64,000 nt of DNA from assembly GCF_030247195.1 (NCBI RefSeq), contig NC_080672.1:84194113-84258112 (forward strand). The letters are read 5' to 3'. This DNA is from Topomyia yanbarensis. Lineage: Eukaryota > Arthropoda > Insecta > Diptera > Culicidae. The translations under genes and the position numbers were made by a program. Below, piece by piece: positions 42,930 through 54,000 of this stretch. Position 1 is the first letter of the stretch; every line of letters starts with the position of its first letter. The notes under the pieces are model-generated. The model was not told where the DNA came from. It did no database searches and saw only the letters and a program-made list of their open reading frames with translations.

Positions 42930-43330
42930 TTTAATTACACTCAAAATCGCAGAGCAATCAAAAGCCCACGCGAATATGCAAGCGGTTACACGGTCATACA
43001 AACGAATTTCCTCACTCATAATTACATACACGCAACACACACATGCCCATGCGATCAAACTAGGTAACATGCAAACACTCGAGCCCTGCGCAATAACACA
43101 ACATTGACCAGAAACGGGAACATAAAATTGCGATCATCCACGCAAACTAACGTCCGTGATCTCGTTAATATAAAATCGCCCTTGTGATTAGGTAAACTTT
43201 TTAACACTAACAAGTTTATAAACGCGATCTTAAGTAGTTACGATTGTACAAACGCGCGTTCTCACGCAATCATGATCCGGAAACCCCTAGTGTCGGTACC
43301 AGCAGCCTAGGTTCATGTTTTCAGTTGGAC
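42930..43330. repeat. Interspersed repeat (family H), diverged copy
   Basis: TTACATACACGCAACACACA, CACTCGAGCCCTGCGCAAT, CGTTCTCACGCAATCATGA and ACCAGCAGCCTAGGTTCATG follow the family H text seen at 8.4-9.1 and 63.6-64.0 kb, with rearranged order. Ends uncertain. Confidence 0.45.
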
Positions 43331-44019
43331 TATTCTAAAAGAATCGTTCATATACTCTATACAACAACTTTCAGGACGCGTGAGCTCTTTGCGATCATTC
43401 ACGCACACCCAGGCTCGTAATGTGCGGTCGGCTCCCAGCTTAGGGGGAGCTAAAATCTTGATCTGCTTTATAAAATAAATCATAATAAGGGTGCCATTTC
43501 CATTTGAAAATTCTTGCAAACTTTATCACTCATTTTCTCAGAAATAGAAACATAAATGGGAGACATCACTTTCAAGGGTAGCGGGCCACCTGAGATTTTT
43601 TAAATATTAAAAGATGCTTAGCATAACTTTGTCATATTCAAGGTTTGTTAATGTACCTAAAATTACTCAAGATTAGTTTATTTAAATTACCTATCTATCC
43701 AACCTAATGAATTACTTGTCCATAGTTATTACCAGCCCAATTAAACCGTTGTCTGCCATCTACCGAGTAGGGAAACCTAACCTACCTAAATTGTAACCTC
43801 ATTGGATTTATTGAGAAGTTAGGAAACTAATTTTTGTAAGTAATAGTTCAATTATAATGAATTCAAGAATAAAATTTGACTTTTGCACTTGAGTTGCGGA
43901 AAAGCGAATAACGGAAAATTTTGTGACAAGCATAAATGAATAACTAAATAAGGTTGTTGTCAAATATGACTACGTCACATCACTTCAAGTCGTGTACTGT
44001 CCAGTATCGCTGCCGCTCC
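43331..44019. other. Unassigned sequence
   Basis: No supported gene or repeat. A minus-strand 68-codon frame at 43313-43519 has no recognisable motif. Confidence 0.35.
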
Positions 44020-44260
44020 TATGTTTGTGTAATCCGGGCAAACGGGTGAATCGTAGATTTGCTTGCGAGGGACCACCGCTTCCGACGGCGAGTGCATATA
44101 TTCCATAAGTTGTCGCTTTTCAAACTTCGTTACATCCCGAGATAAGAAAGCTGGTAATTATTTAATAGGGTTGGCTGGATAGAATGTTTAACATTATGTA
44201 TACACAATTCGAAAGATCAGTTCATGATACATAGAAAGATATAATCAAATAATTGAGAAG
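44020..44260. repeat. Dispersed repeat K, copy 2
   Basis: GTGTAATCCGGGCAAACGGG, AGATTTGCTTGCGAGGGACC, ACCGCTTCCGACGGCG and ACAATTCGAAAGATCAG match 36950-37250 in order. Confidence 0.55.
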
Positions 44261-44337
44261 CAAGAAAAGCAAATAATAACTGAAAATCCCCGAAAGCTCT
44301 TTTCTTTTCCCCCTCATTGTTAAAGATTCGGTTTTTT

Positions 44338-44430
44338 GGCCATCGGCCTAATGATCATTCGAGCTAAAGTCTATTCGGCCTAATGTCCATTTGACCTGAT
44401 GTCCATTCGGCCTCATGTTCTTCGGCCGCT
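44338..44430. repeat. TTCGGCCTAATGTCCA minisatellite
   Basis: About five imperfect ~17-22 bp units: CATCGGCCTAATGATCATTC, TATTCGGCCTAATGTCCATT, TGACCTGATGTCCATTCGG, CCTCATGTTCTTCGGCC. A single related unit occurs near 36661. Confidence 0.8.
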
Positions 44431-44654
44431 GGATCTTTGCTGGATCACATCCTCCTTAAAGCTGCAACAAACATCGTGGAGTAAGCTACATCGATTATCA
44501 TCGAAAAGACATGGCATACCGCTAGACTTGAAGTCTCCTCGACGTCGGAGAAGTTCCGCAATAACACAAAGTTTATTGATTGATTGGATTTATTGAAAGC
44601 GGCTTTAACCTAACCCGTCATTCGTCGCAACAAAACATTACCAGAGCCCTATCG

Positions 44655-44745
44655 TTTCTGAACTAAGTTGAACTCTGATTTAAATGTTGAGTCATTTGAG
44701 ATTTTCGGTATTCTTGGAAGCGCTGGAAACTACTCGTTTGATCTG
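44655..44745 (+). repeat. Block shared with 3099-3185 (retroelement-associated)
   Basis: AACTAAGTTGAACTCTGATT and AAATGTTGAGTCATTTGAGA match the minus strand of 3099-3185. It lies downstream (on the minus strand) of the ORF1 remnant that follows, as it does at the other locus. Confidence 0.55.
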
Positions 44746-44814
44746 AAATTTCTAAGACTAGTTGCTGTTTGATTCGAATTGTTATATTTGTCAGACTATC
44801 AATAGAAAAATATT

Positions 44815-45531
44815 AGCTTTTACAAGGATTCAGCCTACTGTTCTCTTCCTGAGTCAAGCGAGCATAATGATTTGTCGTGGTGAATGGAGTAGCATCTTTT
44901 ATGGGAACACCTCTGGTTCTTCGGATGATGTGTTTGTACCCTGGGCATAGTAAGAGATCATGTGAACACTTCCCACAATAGACACACCTTTCAGCATTCC
45001 CAATGCAAAAGTCATCCTATTTACTTTCTACGCCACACCGAGCCTTACTGCTACAGTAGCCTATGCGCTACGCGAAATATTTGTAGCCTAACAGGCAGCG
45101 AACCATATCGAACAAGACGTAGTTGGGCGATGCAGTCCCCGCAAAGGCACCCGAATCTAATTTAGAGGTGCGTACAATTTTGTCCCGTCCTTTGCGATTG
45201 CATTTCGAAATTTTCGCTAACTGGAACAAGAGGTGCTTGAAACAGTCAACCCCGTGCTTCAGTAGAATCACGCATGATAAACTCGAATCGGTAACCAAAC
45301 ACCGTCAATCTTAACTTTGTGGGTAGGCATGTAGATTCTGTATTCCTTCATGAAATACTTTTCGACAGTAAAATTATTTGCTTGCTTCAGAGAGGATATC
45401 ACAATTCTGAGCTTATCTCGGCGAACTTTCGAGATATCTGTCATGGCTGAAAATTTTTGCGTCAGTATTTTCGAAATTAGAACTATTAGAGGATTATCTT
45501 TGATCCGAAAGAAAATCAGATAGTACAACAA
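44815..45531 (-). pseudogene. Jockey-type ORF1 remnant with intact CCHC zinc knuckle
   Basis: A minus-strand gag-like nucleic-acid-binding protein. In order: LISKILTQKFSAM, ISKVRRDKLRIVIS, EYRIYMPTHKVKIDGV (about 45305-45460), then after a frameshift VTDSSLSCVILLKHGVDCFK (45238-45297) and FAGTASPNYVLFDMVR. After a further shift, CVYCGKCSHDLLLC (44945-44986) is a perfect C-X2-C-X4-H-X4-C knuckle. A basic tail (KHIIRRTRGVPIKD) ends near 44820. It aligns with the shorter remnant at 2440-2760. In live elements this protein coats the RNA. At least two frameshifts make the copy inactive. Confidence 0.85.
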
Positions 45532-46033
45532 CCACAGAGATGCTGTGTATCACGTGGAAAATTCAGTGGAATGGCTGGTTTACCGTTAAGTGTGTACACG
45601 TTAGAGCAGGAAATGATATGGTGAGCTGAGGCCAGCCGAAATAAATCTTCCTCGGCGAAAGGGACATAGGTATGAAGAAAAAGGTACTCACGAAAGCAGA
45701 GCAAAGCTTTGTCAGAAACGAGTAAAAGACCATTCGAGAACTGAAAACTCGTTAAGTCGTTGGATAGGACGGAATGTCGATTGAGTTCCTAAACATTCGA
45801 AGTGATCGGCTGTTTGAAGCAATCCACCGCGTGATCGGGATGGTCTGGGTGGAAGAAGAAATGCCCTCTTTTGTCCTTTTTGTAAGACGGGCTATAAACT
45901 CGAGTGTATTACATACCAAAACAATCCTCAGTACCTTGTCTGATTAGCAGACTGCGCCCGTTGGTTGTATCCAGCGTTGCCAATGTTCCAGATTTTTTCC
46001 AACTGAACAGACATTCGTTCAGGCCACAGTCTA
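45532..46033. other. Unassigned sequence upstream of ORF1 remnant
   Basis: It could contain the 5' part of the same element, but no motif is recognisable in the minus-strand frame at 45516-45704. Nothing else is supported. Confidence 0.35.
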
Positions 46034-46042
46034 TAGAGAACA

Positions 46043-46187
46043 GTTGCGCAAAGAGTGAAGTCAAAAAAGCCTACCTATCGAGCACAATTGGAATCCATCT
46101 CTGATACCTCTACAGCAAAGTTGGATTCTAATTTTGCTCGATAGGTAGACTTTTTTCGGCTTCACTTTCTGCACGCTCTTTGCGAAC
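46043..46187. mobile_element. 145-bp hairpin MITE
   Basis: GAAGTCAAAAAAGCCTACC plus TATCGAGCACAATTGGA (left) are inverted at the right as TAATTTTGCTCGATAGGT plus AGACTTTTTTCGGCTTC. Outer ends GCGCAAAGAG and CTCTTTGCGAAC also pair. The loop is ~40 bp. No target duplication seen. Confidence 0.75.
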
Positions 46188-46188
46188 C

Positions 46189-46232
46189 TTTATACTAGGG
46201 CCTTTAGTTCAGGCACTAGGGCCTTTAGTTTA
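46189..46232. repeat. Short tandem duplication
   Basis: CACTAGGGCCTTTAGTT occurs at 46213-46229 and, as TACTAGGGCCTTTAGTT, at 46192-46208. Confidence 0.85.
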
Positions 46233-46924
46233 GTCACAAATCCCCGACTATGTACGGGGAACGTGCCATTTGAGCCAATATATTCTGATTAGTTCAGGCC
46301 AGATATTTCGCCAGTTTTTTATATTTTGCCAGATTTTTCCACAAATTTTGAATTCTACATTACACACCAGTGTCGACTATGCGAGATTTATCTGGCACAG
46401 CCAGAGTTTTTTTTTGGGTTTGGGCTTTTTAAATTATAGAAGTTGTTACACACAATTTTGTAAATCTGGGTCATATTTTACCGAACAAAAATCGATTAAT
46501 ACACGTTCTATGAAGACCCCAATGTGTGCCAAATTTCAATGACGATGATTTGCTTTGAAAAATTTGGCAACCCTGGTTGTATCTCTTGTCAGCAAACACC
46601 AAAGCGGATTTCAAGAAGGACGCTCAATGACGATCCAGCGACGAATGCGGGATGTATTTTGGGAATACAACGTTTTCAATCCGAGGCGTTTCTAGGACCT
46701 CGAGATGAAATTTTTCAAAATATCATTTTTTTGCTCTTGCGTCGGGATTGGCGTGTGGGTGAACAAAATCCTTTCGCGAATGGTTTGCTGATTTTCTTTC
46801 GTTTCAACCGGAATCTCACTGACAGCTCCATAACTGAGCGAAAGTAAACAATACACTCTAATGAGAAACTGGGGAAAGTTTGGTTAATTCTGTCAAGTGC
46901 ACAAAAGTTACGCAAGGTTGATTT
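46233..46924. other. Unassigned sequence
   Basis: No supported gene. The 107-codon plus-strand frame at 46524-46847 has no recognisable motif. GCCAG(A/T)TTTTT-like segments recur at 46308-46340. Confidence 0.35.
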
Positions 46925-47060
46925 TTTTCCGGTGAGATTGAATCCAAGTTACAGCGTCTGTACACAAGACTCTAGCTAGTTTCAATTTCGGCATTTGCGT
47001 TACATGTCCAGCCCACTGTAGTCTGCCATGCTTTATCAGCCATCATTTATCTGCATCTTT
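46925..47060 (-). pseudogene. RTE-type C-terminal fragment
   Basis: The minus strand contains GRLQWAGHVTQMP-like text (about 46996-47035), matching the conserved W.GHV..MP block near the end of RTE-clade ORFs (compare VGHVAGMPDNNPA in the copy at 29.4-31.7 kb). The fragment is very short and the frame breaks on both sides. Confidence 0.5.
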
Positions 47061-47900
47061 TTATATTTGGTCTAGCTGTTGGTTCATGGCTCAGCGCTGT
47101 TCCATATTACAGAGCGATATTCGAGTGTTGAGCAGTGTAGTGAGCAATTGAGAAGCTTCACAGAGTAAATATTCGCGAAGTGTTCAGTTGTTCTCATTAG
47201 GAAGCATGAACTTTAACACAAGCCTTTCCATAATTCATTTCTCCACCAAGGCAACAGTAATTCGGATGGATAGGTTTTTCCACGTGAACGTAATAATCGA
47301 GCATTTGTCGAGGTTCGATGACGTGACACCACTCTGCTAAAATTACTAATTGCCATTGGAGAATTTAAGCATTCTCTATATTGTGAATTTTAAAGTAGAT
47401 CATCAGCCAGCCTCTTCCAGAGCAAAATCGACATCGTTGAAGTACAGTACAAAAATCAATGGCTGCCTGGCTAAGCTCCGGATGAGGCAATGAACTCATC
47501 GGAAACACAATCGCCTATTTTGACAGAAAGATGGCGGCTGTAGATGTATGTTGGGATCCATCGAATAACAGTGGAACCGCAACGAAATCAATCCATCTTG
47601 GCATCAATGCTGGCGTGGTTAATATTGTTGAAAGCAGTGTATAGCTCAGTGAAGATAGCGTCCGTCTGAATACAGCTGGACAATGTGTTGTGTGTCGCAA
47701 AGGTTGTGAACGATAGAAGATTAGTAGCCATAGAGCGTAGCGGCCTGAATTCATGCTGAGCGATATATTGCTTTTCAGTGGTTGAAATTCCATGGTAGTT
47801 GTCTATTTTCGTTTTAACAAATGCAGCGCTATACTTTATCTTGTCACAGTTGAAAGTTAGTTCAATTCTTGTGACATCCATTTTAATAGACACTTACTCC
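47061..47900 (-). pseudogene. Jockey-type reverse transcriptase remnant
   Basis: In minus-strand order: CIQTDAIFTELYTAFNNINH (about 47600-47670, the first-Asp block 'QTDAIYTDL.AAFD.INH'), ASIDAKMD, an ISRHLSVKIGDCVSDEF-like stretch across a frameshift (about 47490-47560), degraded 'SSGVPQGSH'-like and ADDLL text (about 47370-47460), and C-terminal CSLHCSTLEYRSVIWNS (about 47110-47160). Stops and frameshifts are numerous. The subfamily differs from the copies at 1 and 25.2 kb. A small MITE and an RTE fragment lie upstream. Confidence 0.7.
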
Positions 47901-48021
47901 TTTCGCTACTCTGCGATCGACGCCAATGACGTTCCCAAAGCCAAACAGCATGTAAGATCTAGTGATGATAGTTCCGTTCGTTTACATACTGTATCTTCGT
48001 ATCATACCTTGAAGTGCTACA

Positions 48022-48267
48022 CTGCCCATTAAAGCATAAGAGTCCCATATTCAAAAACAGCAAGCCAAGTAAAACGCTGTTCAAGGATTACGTTTTCAAG
48101 GAGCCTCATGGAAGGGACAACCACGTTTTGGTATTTTTTTAAATTTTCTGACCAAACCCGGTAATCTTATTTGTGAATTGTGATTCAGTGGTGATACAGA
48201 ATACAATCCAACAGATAACTCATTTTCCACAAAAAATCATATGGGACTCTTATGCTTTAATGGGCAG
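48022..48267. mobile_element. 246-bp MITE with 29-bp perfect TIRs
   Basis: The left end (48022-48050, CTGCCCATTAAAGCATAAGA then GTCCCATAT) is perfectly inverted at 48239-48267. TACA lies at both 48018-48021 and 48268-48271 (4-bp duplication). Perfect termini suggest it is young compared with its neighbours. No coding sequence. I do not recognise the superfamily. Confidence 0.88.
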
Positions 48268-48300
48268 TACAATTTACAGTAAATTAGAGATTGTTTCGCC

Positions 48301-48590
48301 TTACCTCAATCCATCTGACGTCCCAAACAAGTCAGAGATCTTCCTAATATCGCGACGCTCGATTTGTCCCCATCCAGCGTATCCAGGCGAATCAGCTTCA
48401 CTATGTTTATCGGAAAGCCACGTTCTAGCATCATCTGCCAGTTTATTTGGTTTCACTGAATCGTTCGCTGTCTTGAAATCCATTGGCAAATGAGTCCGAA
48501 AGTTGTATTCCCGCAACTTATCCAGGACTTGTCGCAGGGTGAATATCTGTTCCATCGTTTCCAAACCCCACTTTGGTATTCACAGACAAA
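48301..48590 (-). pseudogene. RTE-clade reverse transcriptase fragment
   Basis: EQIFTLRQVLDKLREYNFRT, HLPMDFKTANDSVKPNKLAD and LFGTSDGLR are recognisable against the RTE palm (compare DQIFTVRQILQKCREYQVPT and HHLFIDFKAAYDSIDRVELW in the 29.4-kb copy). Differences are large enough to be a different RTE subfamily. The first catalytic Asp survives in MDFKTA. The fragment ends abruptly on both sides. Confidence 0.75.
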
Positions 48591-49249
48591 CTATTCAGTC
48601 CACGGGTGCGGTTTGCTAAACAGATCGCGGGAGACGGTATTAAGGATAGTTTTGATTTGATAGCTAACTAACAAAATTTGGAATAAATTAGTAATTAAGA
48701 AGCACACATTTAGGATTTAAAATAGAAACGCAATCTCCCCTTATAACCTACGCGGTTAATTGTTATCGAAATCTTAAAAACCAATGCTTTCAGTTGTCTA
48801 AAAGATAGACTGCGGAGCACACAGAAATGACTGGAGTTATCGTTAAACCTTTCACCTCTCCAGCCCAAAAAATTATCAAATAGGAAGTCTTTATGTATTG
48901 CATTGGTTACTCTGGAAACGACCAATATGTTAATCAATGTTGGTGGTTTGATAGCCAGCAGAAGTTATTGCGAGCTAGTATTCTTCATAAGACGTTGCTA
49001 ACTTCCAAAGCAGCGTATTTTCCCGTATCAGTCGACTACAGTAAACGACAGGCTGCGGTGTGTATTTCGCAGGATTTTTTGCATTCTGGCGGATTTGCTT
49101 TTGCAGCCTCACAAAAACAGACCTGTTCTTCTATACTCGGTTATAGTGAAATGAAATGTTGTCCTTCTTTACGTTGATGGGGATACATCATAAGATATCT
49201 ACCGAAAGTCAGAAGCCACAAAGCGAATTTCAAGGCAGAGTTCGATTCT
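48591..49249. other. Unassigned sequence
   Basis: No supported gene or repeat; a 94-codon plus-strand frame (48893-49177) has no recognisable motif. Confidence 0.35.
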
Positions 49250-49300
49250 GTGCAACGAAACCAACTGGTAGATAATGTTGCTTCAACACGGTTTTCCATA

Positions 49301-50038
49301 TTAAACCCACATTTTGTGTACGAACTGGAACACGCTATTTCGAACCAAAACACATGCACATGTTCGCCTACAGAACCGAGACCCATGTACGTACACGGTG
49401 TGCGTACATCTAACCTGCACACAGGTTCGTGGCATCAGTTTTCTCAGTCTCACCGTCACTAGCGTTGACTCTTTTTGCTTTGAGCGAGTCGCTCTCGTGT
49501 ACGCACCCGGTGCACGTACACGGATGCTTGAACGGGTGTTTGTACATCGTTCGCTTGGTTTCGATGTTCGAGGCGAACCTGTACATCGATACGAAGGTTT
49601 AGGTTTTTGGGTTGAACGTGTGCACGAAATATTGTACACAGGTTCAAACTTGTCGATGTTAATGGGAAGTCTGGTCCAAAGGTTAAAACTTTCATCATGA
49701 TATTTCACACGTTTCTTCGCACATCGAAAAAATTGCCGTTGATCGCAGAGCAGTGGAAGAGGCGTTTTTGTCATGGATTGGTTGCAAGAATTGTACCGAC
49801 TAACGTATGCGGAATGAAATTTGGACAACCTTTCCAGCATTAAAACAAAAATACAACCCTGCGCAAGGCACCATACTAAACGCCATACTCTAGACAGACA
49901 TATTTCCAACATCCAGAGTTGATTTCGACCCGCTAGGAGATACCATGTAAACAAAATGGCAAAAAAACTTAGGACGCAATGGAGGATTATGGCATTATGG
50001 ATTTGTACAAAAAACTGATACCCCGCCAAATGTACCAC
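49301..50038 (-). other. Long uncharacterised open frame (245 codons, no ATG start)
   Basis: This frame is open for 245 codons from a GTG, and its C-terminal half is encoded by the palindrome-dense block. The N-terminal half includes a hydrophobic stretch (ILHCVLSFFAILFTWYLL). I recognise no domain. The overlap with a 128-codon frame on the other strand argues that base composition, not selection, keeps it open. It is listed only because of its length. Confidence 0.12.
49314..49645. repeat. Block dense in GTAC/GTGCAC palindromes
   Basis: At least ten short palindrome-like motifs (CATGCACATG, CATGTACGTACACG, GTGTACGCACCCGGTGCAC, CTGTACATCG, GTGTGCACG, TTGTACACAGG) recur, several beside GTTCG or CGAAC. 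This is not a regular tandem array. It keeps frames open on both strands (49314-49700 plus, 49301-50038 minus). Confidence 0.5.
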
Positions 50039-50684
50039 AACTGAGTCAAATTGAGTATTGCTAGGCTAATTTGAAGCGGAGAGTATGCACCAATAATTTT
50101 TTACCTAAAACCAACTTTTTCGACTACTATGCAATAAGTTCTCGCAAACTGTCGTAAAGGTTCTGGAATGGGCTCAAATTTTTTGTTGCCTTAAGTTAAT
50201 AAGCTGACAAATGTTTTCGTATAGAGAGATCATTTAATAAAGATTTTTCTACAATACACTGAAAACTATTCGATGAAGAAAATAACAATACAAATTATTG
50301 TTTTCCTAATTAGTTGATTTCAACAGAAAAATGATAAACGTAACTTAATTTTCTCTTAATTTTGCGAGATTCTCAAATAATAATATCATTCAAGACGCAC
50401 ATCATACGAAATGACAACAAAGTAGCCAAGATTCACACCTTACTGAAATACATCAAGGTAGCGACTGCAACTATGTTCATACACGCTAGGCATAACGGTT
50501 ATGCAGGAAGGTAGTTGTCTCGGCTTGGAAAGCTTGTTTTAGCCTGGACGCAACTACCTGAACCAGTACACAAAAAACAGAAATTTAACTGACCTCTTTT
50601 TGGTTTTACCTAGTATTTCTTTAAAAACATTTCAATAAAGGAATGGTTTTGATTGACATTTTTTTCAATACATGTACACTCAGG
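50039..50684. other. Unassigned AT-rich sequence
   Basis: Nothing supportable. Confidence 0.35.
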
Positions 50685-50818
50685 TTATTTACGTGGATTT
50701 TTTACGCGGATTTTGAAGTTTACGCGGTTTTCATTTATGCGGATTTTGAAATTTACGCGGTTTCCATTTACGCGGATTTTGAAATTCATGCGGTTTTGGA
50801 ATTTACGCGGTTTTGTAA
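50685..50818. repeat. TTTACGCGGATTTTGAAA minisatellite
   Basis: About seven alternating units of TTTACGCGGATTTTGAAA and TTTACGCGGTTTTCA with an ~18-19 bp period. Each contains ACGCGG, so CpG is locally concentrated in AT-rich surroundings. Confidence 0.88.
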
Positions 50819-51529
50819 AAGTATTGTCAAAAATTGTCAAAATCGTTCTATTTCGGATTTAGTCAATTATATAGTAAAATTGCAATTATTAGCAAATGTA
50901 ATGTGCAATATGATAATTATTTGTCATTTTTCTTGTAGTGCTGGCTGACTAAATAGAAAAGAAATAAAAATTATACCTTTCATCTAAAATTGAAATCATC
51001 AATCAATTACCAACAATCCTTAAATACCTTTGGCTATTTCGTCTTATTTAAGAATGCAGTTTATAAAAAGATAACATTATGAGAAACATAACTCTATATG
51101 ATATTAACGTGTGAATTACTGGTATATGGAGTATTTCAACAATTTAATTCCATACCTTCCGTTGGTCGGTGAAACAAAATGTTTGAAATGTCCTAAAAAG
51201 GTAGTGTAACGGCATATGTAATTGTGTCTGGACTAAAACAAGCGTTACAAGCTGAGACAAGCGTTTCAAGCTTTAGCTCAGGTAGGCTTTTTTAGTTTTT
51301 GGCTAGGCTCAAACGTTCTTGTCCAGACTGAAACTGACAGCATCAAACCAACACCGTTGGTTTATTGTTTTCAACAAAAACTCAGTTCGTCCAAATATTA
51401 ACTAGACGAAACCAAAAACTCAACTAATTTTTTAGTTGAAATTATGATGAATCGGTTTTCCGTGTAGAATTGCACTTTGATTTTTTTTCCAAATTTTATT
51501 CCGCATACGTTATAATTTTTGACAAGACA
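50819..51529. other. Unassigned sequence
   Basis: Locally repetitive phrases (AAAACAAGCGTTACAAGCTG, GACAAGCGTTTCAAGCTTTA at 51235-51275) suggest a short duplication. No gene. Confidence 0.35.
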
Positions 51530-51770
51530 AACTCTATGGTAGCTGATAGAGGACGGCAGTCCGAGCGAAGTGGGTTTTGTGCTGGAATTGGAAGAAATAC
51601 GGTACGAGGCTGTCGACGAATTCATACACCTTGGAATAGTAGTAACATGTGATAACATAGAAGATTCAAGTGAAGAATGTTTTTGTTGGTGCGATTGTTG
51701 GAAAGGAGACCACTTCATTAGAAAATCGTTAAGAGTAAAAGGAAATGGACTTATTTAATACCAACCTGTA
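51530..51770 (+). pseudogene. RTE-clade fragment downstream of the RT domain
   Basis: GFVLELEEIRYEAVDEFIHL then GIVVTCDN (51573-51656) matches the RTE block '...YE.VDEF.YLG.LVT.DN' that precedes SREI.RRI (compare YLGSLLTADNNVSREIRKRI at 31.06 kb). The rest of the 62-codon frame is diverged. Short but distinctive. Confidence 0.7.
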
Positions 51771-52170
51771 TTTAGTATGATTGTTATTGTGATCTATTAG
51801 AGTCCCTTGTTTTTAAAAATCAGCAGACTCGACATGGAAAGTAAGCCTACTAGTGAATTTGATTTAATATTTTTTTCAAGACATCAATTTTGGACAAATA
51901 GAAAGGAGGTTGGTCAGGTTAATCGAACCAGGAAAATATTTCCGGATCGATTCCAATAATGGCGCCTCACTACGTTTCTTACAAATCGATCAACAGCTTC
52001 AAAATTGAAATATTTTGAAAAAGTTTTTGTACAACCAGTTTTCATTTTTGGTCAGCACGACTTCTGAATAAGTTGCACCTCAAACACCGCACAGCAAGGT
52101 AACAAACACCAACTCCTTTAGACAAAGCAAACCGAACCAAGAACGATGCCGCCAGGATGACGTTGCGGAG
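51771..52170. other. Unassigned sequence
   Basis: No gene or repeat supported. Confidence 0.35.
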
Positions 52171-53400
52171 TTCCGTTGACTCCGATGTCAGCCATCCATC
52201 CCTTCAAGGCAGCGTCGTGCAGACCGAAAACCGGTTCTCCGCCATTTGAACCGGCTTCGAATCCGTTCGTACTTATTTAGATACTGTGAGATAGTTTTCG
52301 AATGGATCGTGTTCTGTTTAGTTTTTGTTTTCGATATGTTCTACATCCATCACGGTCGTGATTTATGTACCGATCTACCTACAGACTCGAAGCTGGGAAG
52401 TTCAGCTCTGATCAGTTCTACCGCATGTAACGCTGCCGAGATGAGCAACAAACCGATCGCGATGCGTCGAATGGACGGTGGACGGTGTGGCAGGCAGCAG
52501 TTAAGCTACACACACGGGGAAAAGATTTCAATTAGTTCCGAGAGAGAAACGCAAACCGCCCGTCGCGTCGTCGTCCAGCGATACACGATGCTGGCTAATG
52601 GTTCCGAAGGGCAAACGTATATGTTTCTGTGTTCGCATTTTGTTCGAAGGATTTTTGTTCAATCGAAGTGCAAAATTACCGTGACGAAGAAGGAGGTTGC
52701 GCGGCAGTTAGCTCGGCGAGTTGCAGACGGCGTCGGACCCTGATGGATGCTTTGTTTGACGTTAGGAAAGATGTATGTATGTACCTACTTAACCTTGAAA
52801 GCAGTTCTCATGTGTTAACTAATAGAGGGAGGGGAAGGCGGCTCTCTTTCGTCGATTGGAAGAGTTTGGCCGTGGCGTGAGATCGGAAAAAAAAGTTGTT
52901 TTGGAGTGATCATTTTTATTCGGTTGATGCAGGTTGTTGCTGTCAAGGGTTTACTCCGATGTATTTCGGGTGAATGAGGAATGTACTCCGGTTGTATGGA
53001 CCATTCGATTTGCCACGTTTGGTTATTTTTATCAACCGTACGAAAATTGCCGAAGACAGGATCCTCAATTTTCCTCTTCAACTCGTTGAAAATAATAGCG
53101 AGTTCCACGTTGTTATGGTTATCATATTTGTACAATCGTGGTTCAATGTTTTTCTACCGCCCGAAGCTTCGATCTCGGCCCACGAATATTCAATTATAGG
53201 ACGCGTACCTTCTGTCAGCGCCAATCCGTACACTCCCCCTTTCGAACCGAAACTAGGGTGATATTAATAACTGTACGCTCGGTTTACTCATGAAAGCAAT
53301 GACCGCATCCACGTAGGACTACGAAATGCGTACGCAAGACAGAAATGACATCATGTTGGCGATGTCACGTTACGGGTTTGCCTAGATCTTGTTCTGTGAA
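52171..53400. other. Non-repetitive island with a 165-codon open frame
   Basis: Balanced-composition DNA without transposon signatures. The frame at 52246-52743 is open for 165 codons, but its first codon is TTG and the first ATG removes ~28 residues. A hydrophobic run (FEWIVFCLVFVFDMFYI) is followed by a charged, low-complexity tail, and no domain is recognised. It could be a host exon, an enhancer or chance. Confidence 0.25.
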
Positions 53401-53737
53401 AGTAGCGTAATAAATTACTTTCTGTGCGTTCGTATATATTTTGTTATTGATCACGAACGAGACACGGCCGGCAGAAAAGTACGGTTGATGGAGGCGCACA
53501 GAAGACGATCACGTAAATTAATTGATATAATTTTGTCAAAGATCTAATCGTTTGAATCACGCACAAAAATCGCAGACTATAAGTCCTTGGTAGAGGAACA
53601 GCTTTTGATATTTGAACTGCGAATCTCAAATAGGCAGTAAGTTCCATAGCTTTGCGTAATGGCGATATCGTAACCAATAAGGTTTAACCGATGTGCGATT
53701 ATTGCTAGTTGAAAACTAGCAATACTCGCACATACAC
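53401..53737. other. Unassigned sequence
   Basis: Contains a small hairpin, TTGCTAGTTGAAAACTAGCAA at 53701-53721. Otherwise nothing supportable. Confidence 0.4.
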
Positions 53738-54000
53738 ACCATCATTCCACTCAGACAAGATAATGCGTATTTCCCACACACAGTAAATACCCCATGGATT
53801 AGTTCCCTAGTTCGTGGAATAAACACAAATCAAACAACAAAATTAGTTTGCTTTGTTCAATGCCATCAAATTAACGAACATTTTAAATTGCATGCGACAA
53901 AAATGTGCGATTTAAAAAATAATAGATTGATTTGCAATAAAATAAGGCCAGGCGGAAAGGTTATTAACATAACTAAGTTGGTTCATTTTAAAGCTCCATA
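53738..54000. repeat. Repeat A, copy 1 (direct repeat)
   Basis: CCATCATTCCACTCAGACAA through ATGCGTATTTCCCACACACA, TTAGTTCCCTAGTTCGTGGA and AATAAAATAAGGCCAGGCGG to GGTTCATTTT. It matches 56172-56440 in the same orientation at about 90% or better by eye, 2.43 kb apart. Confidence 0.85.

Noticed and set aside
52246..52743. 165-codon frame starting at TTG
   Set aside because: Non-ATG start for a eukaryote, no recognisable domain, and low-complexity charged tail. Kept only as a note within the island.
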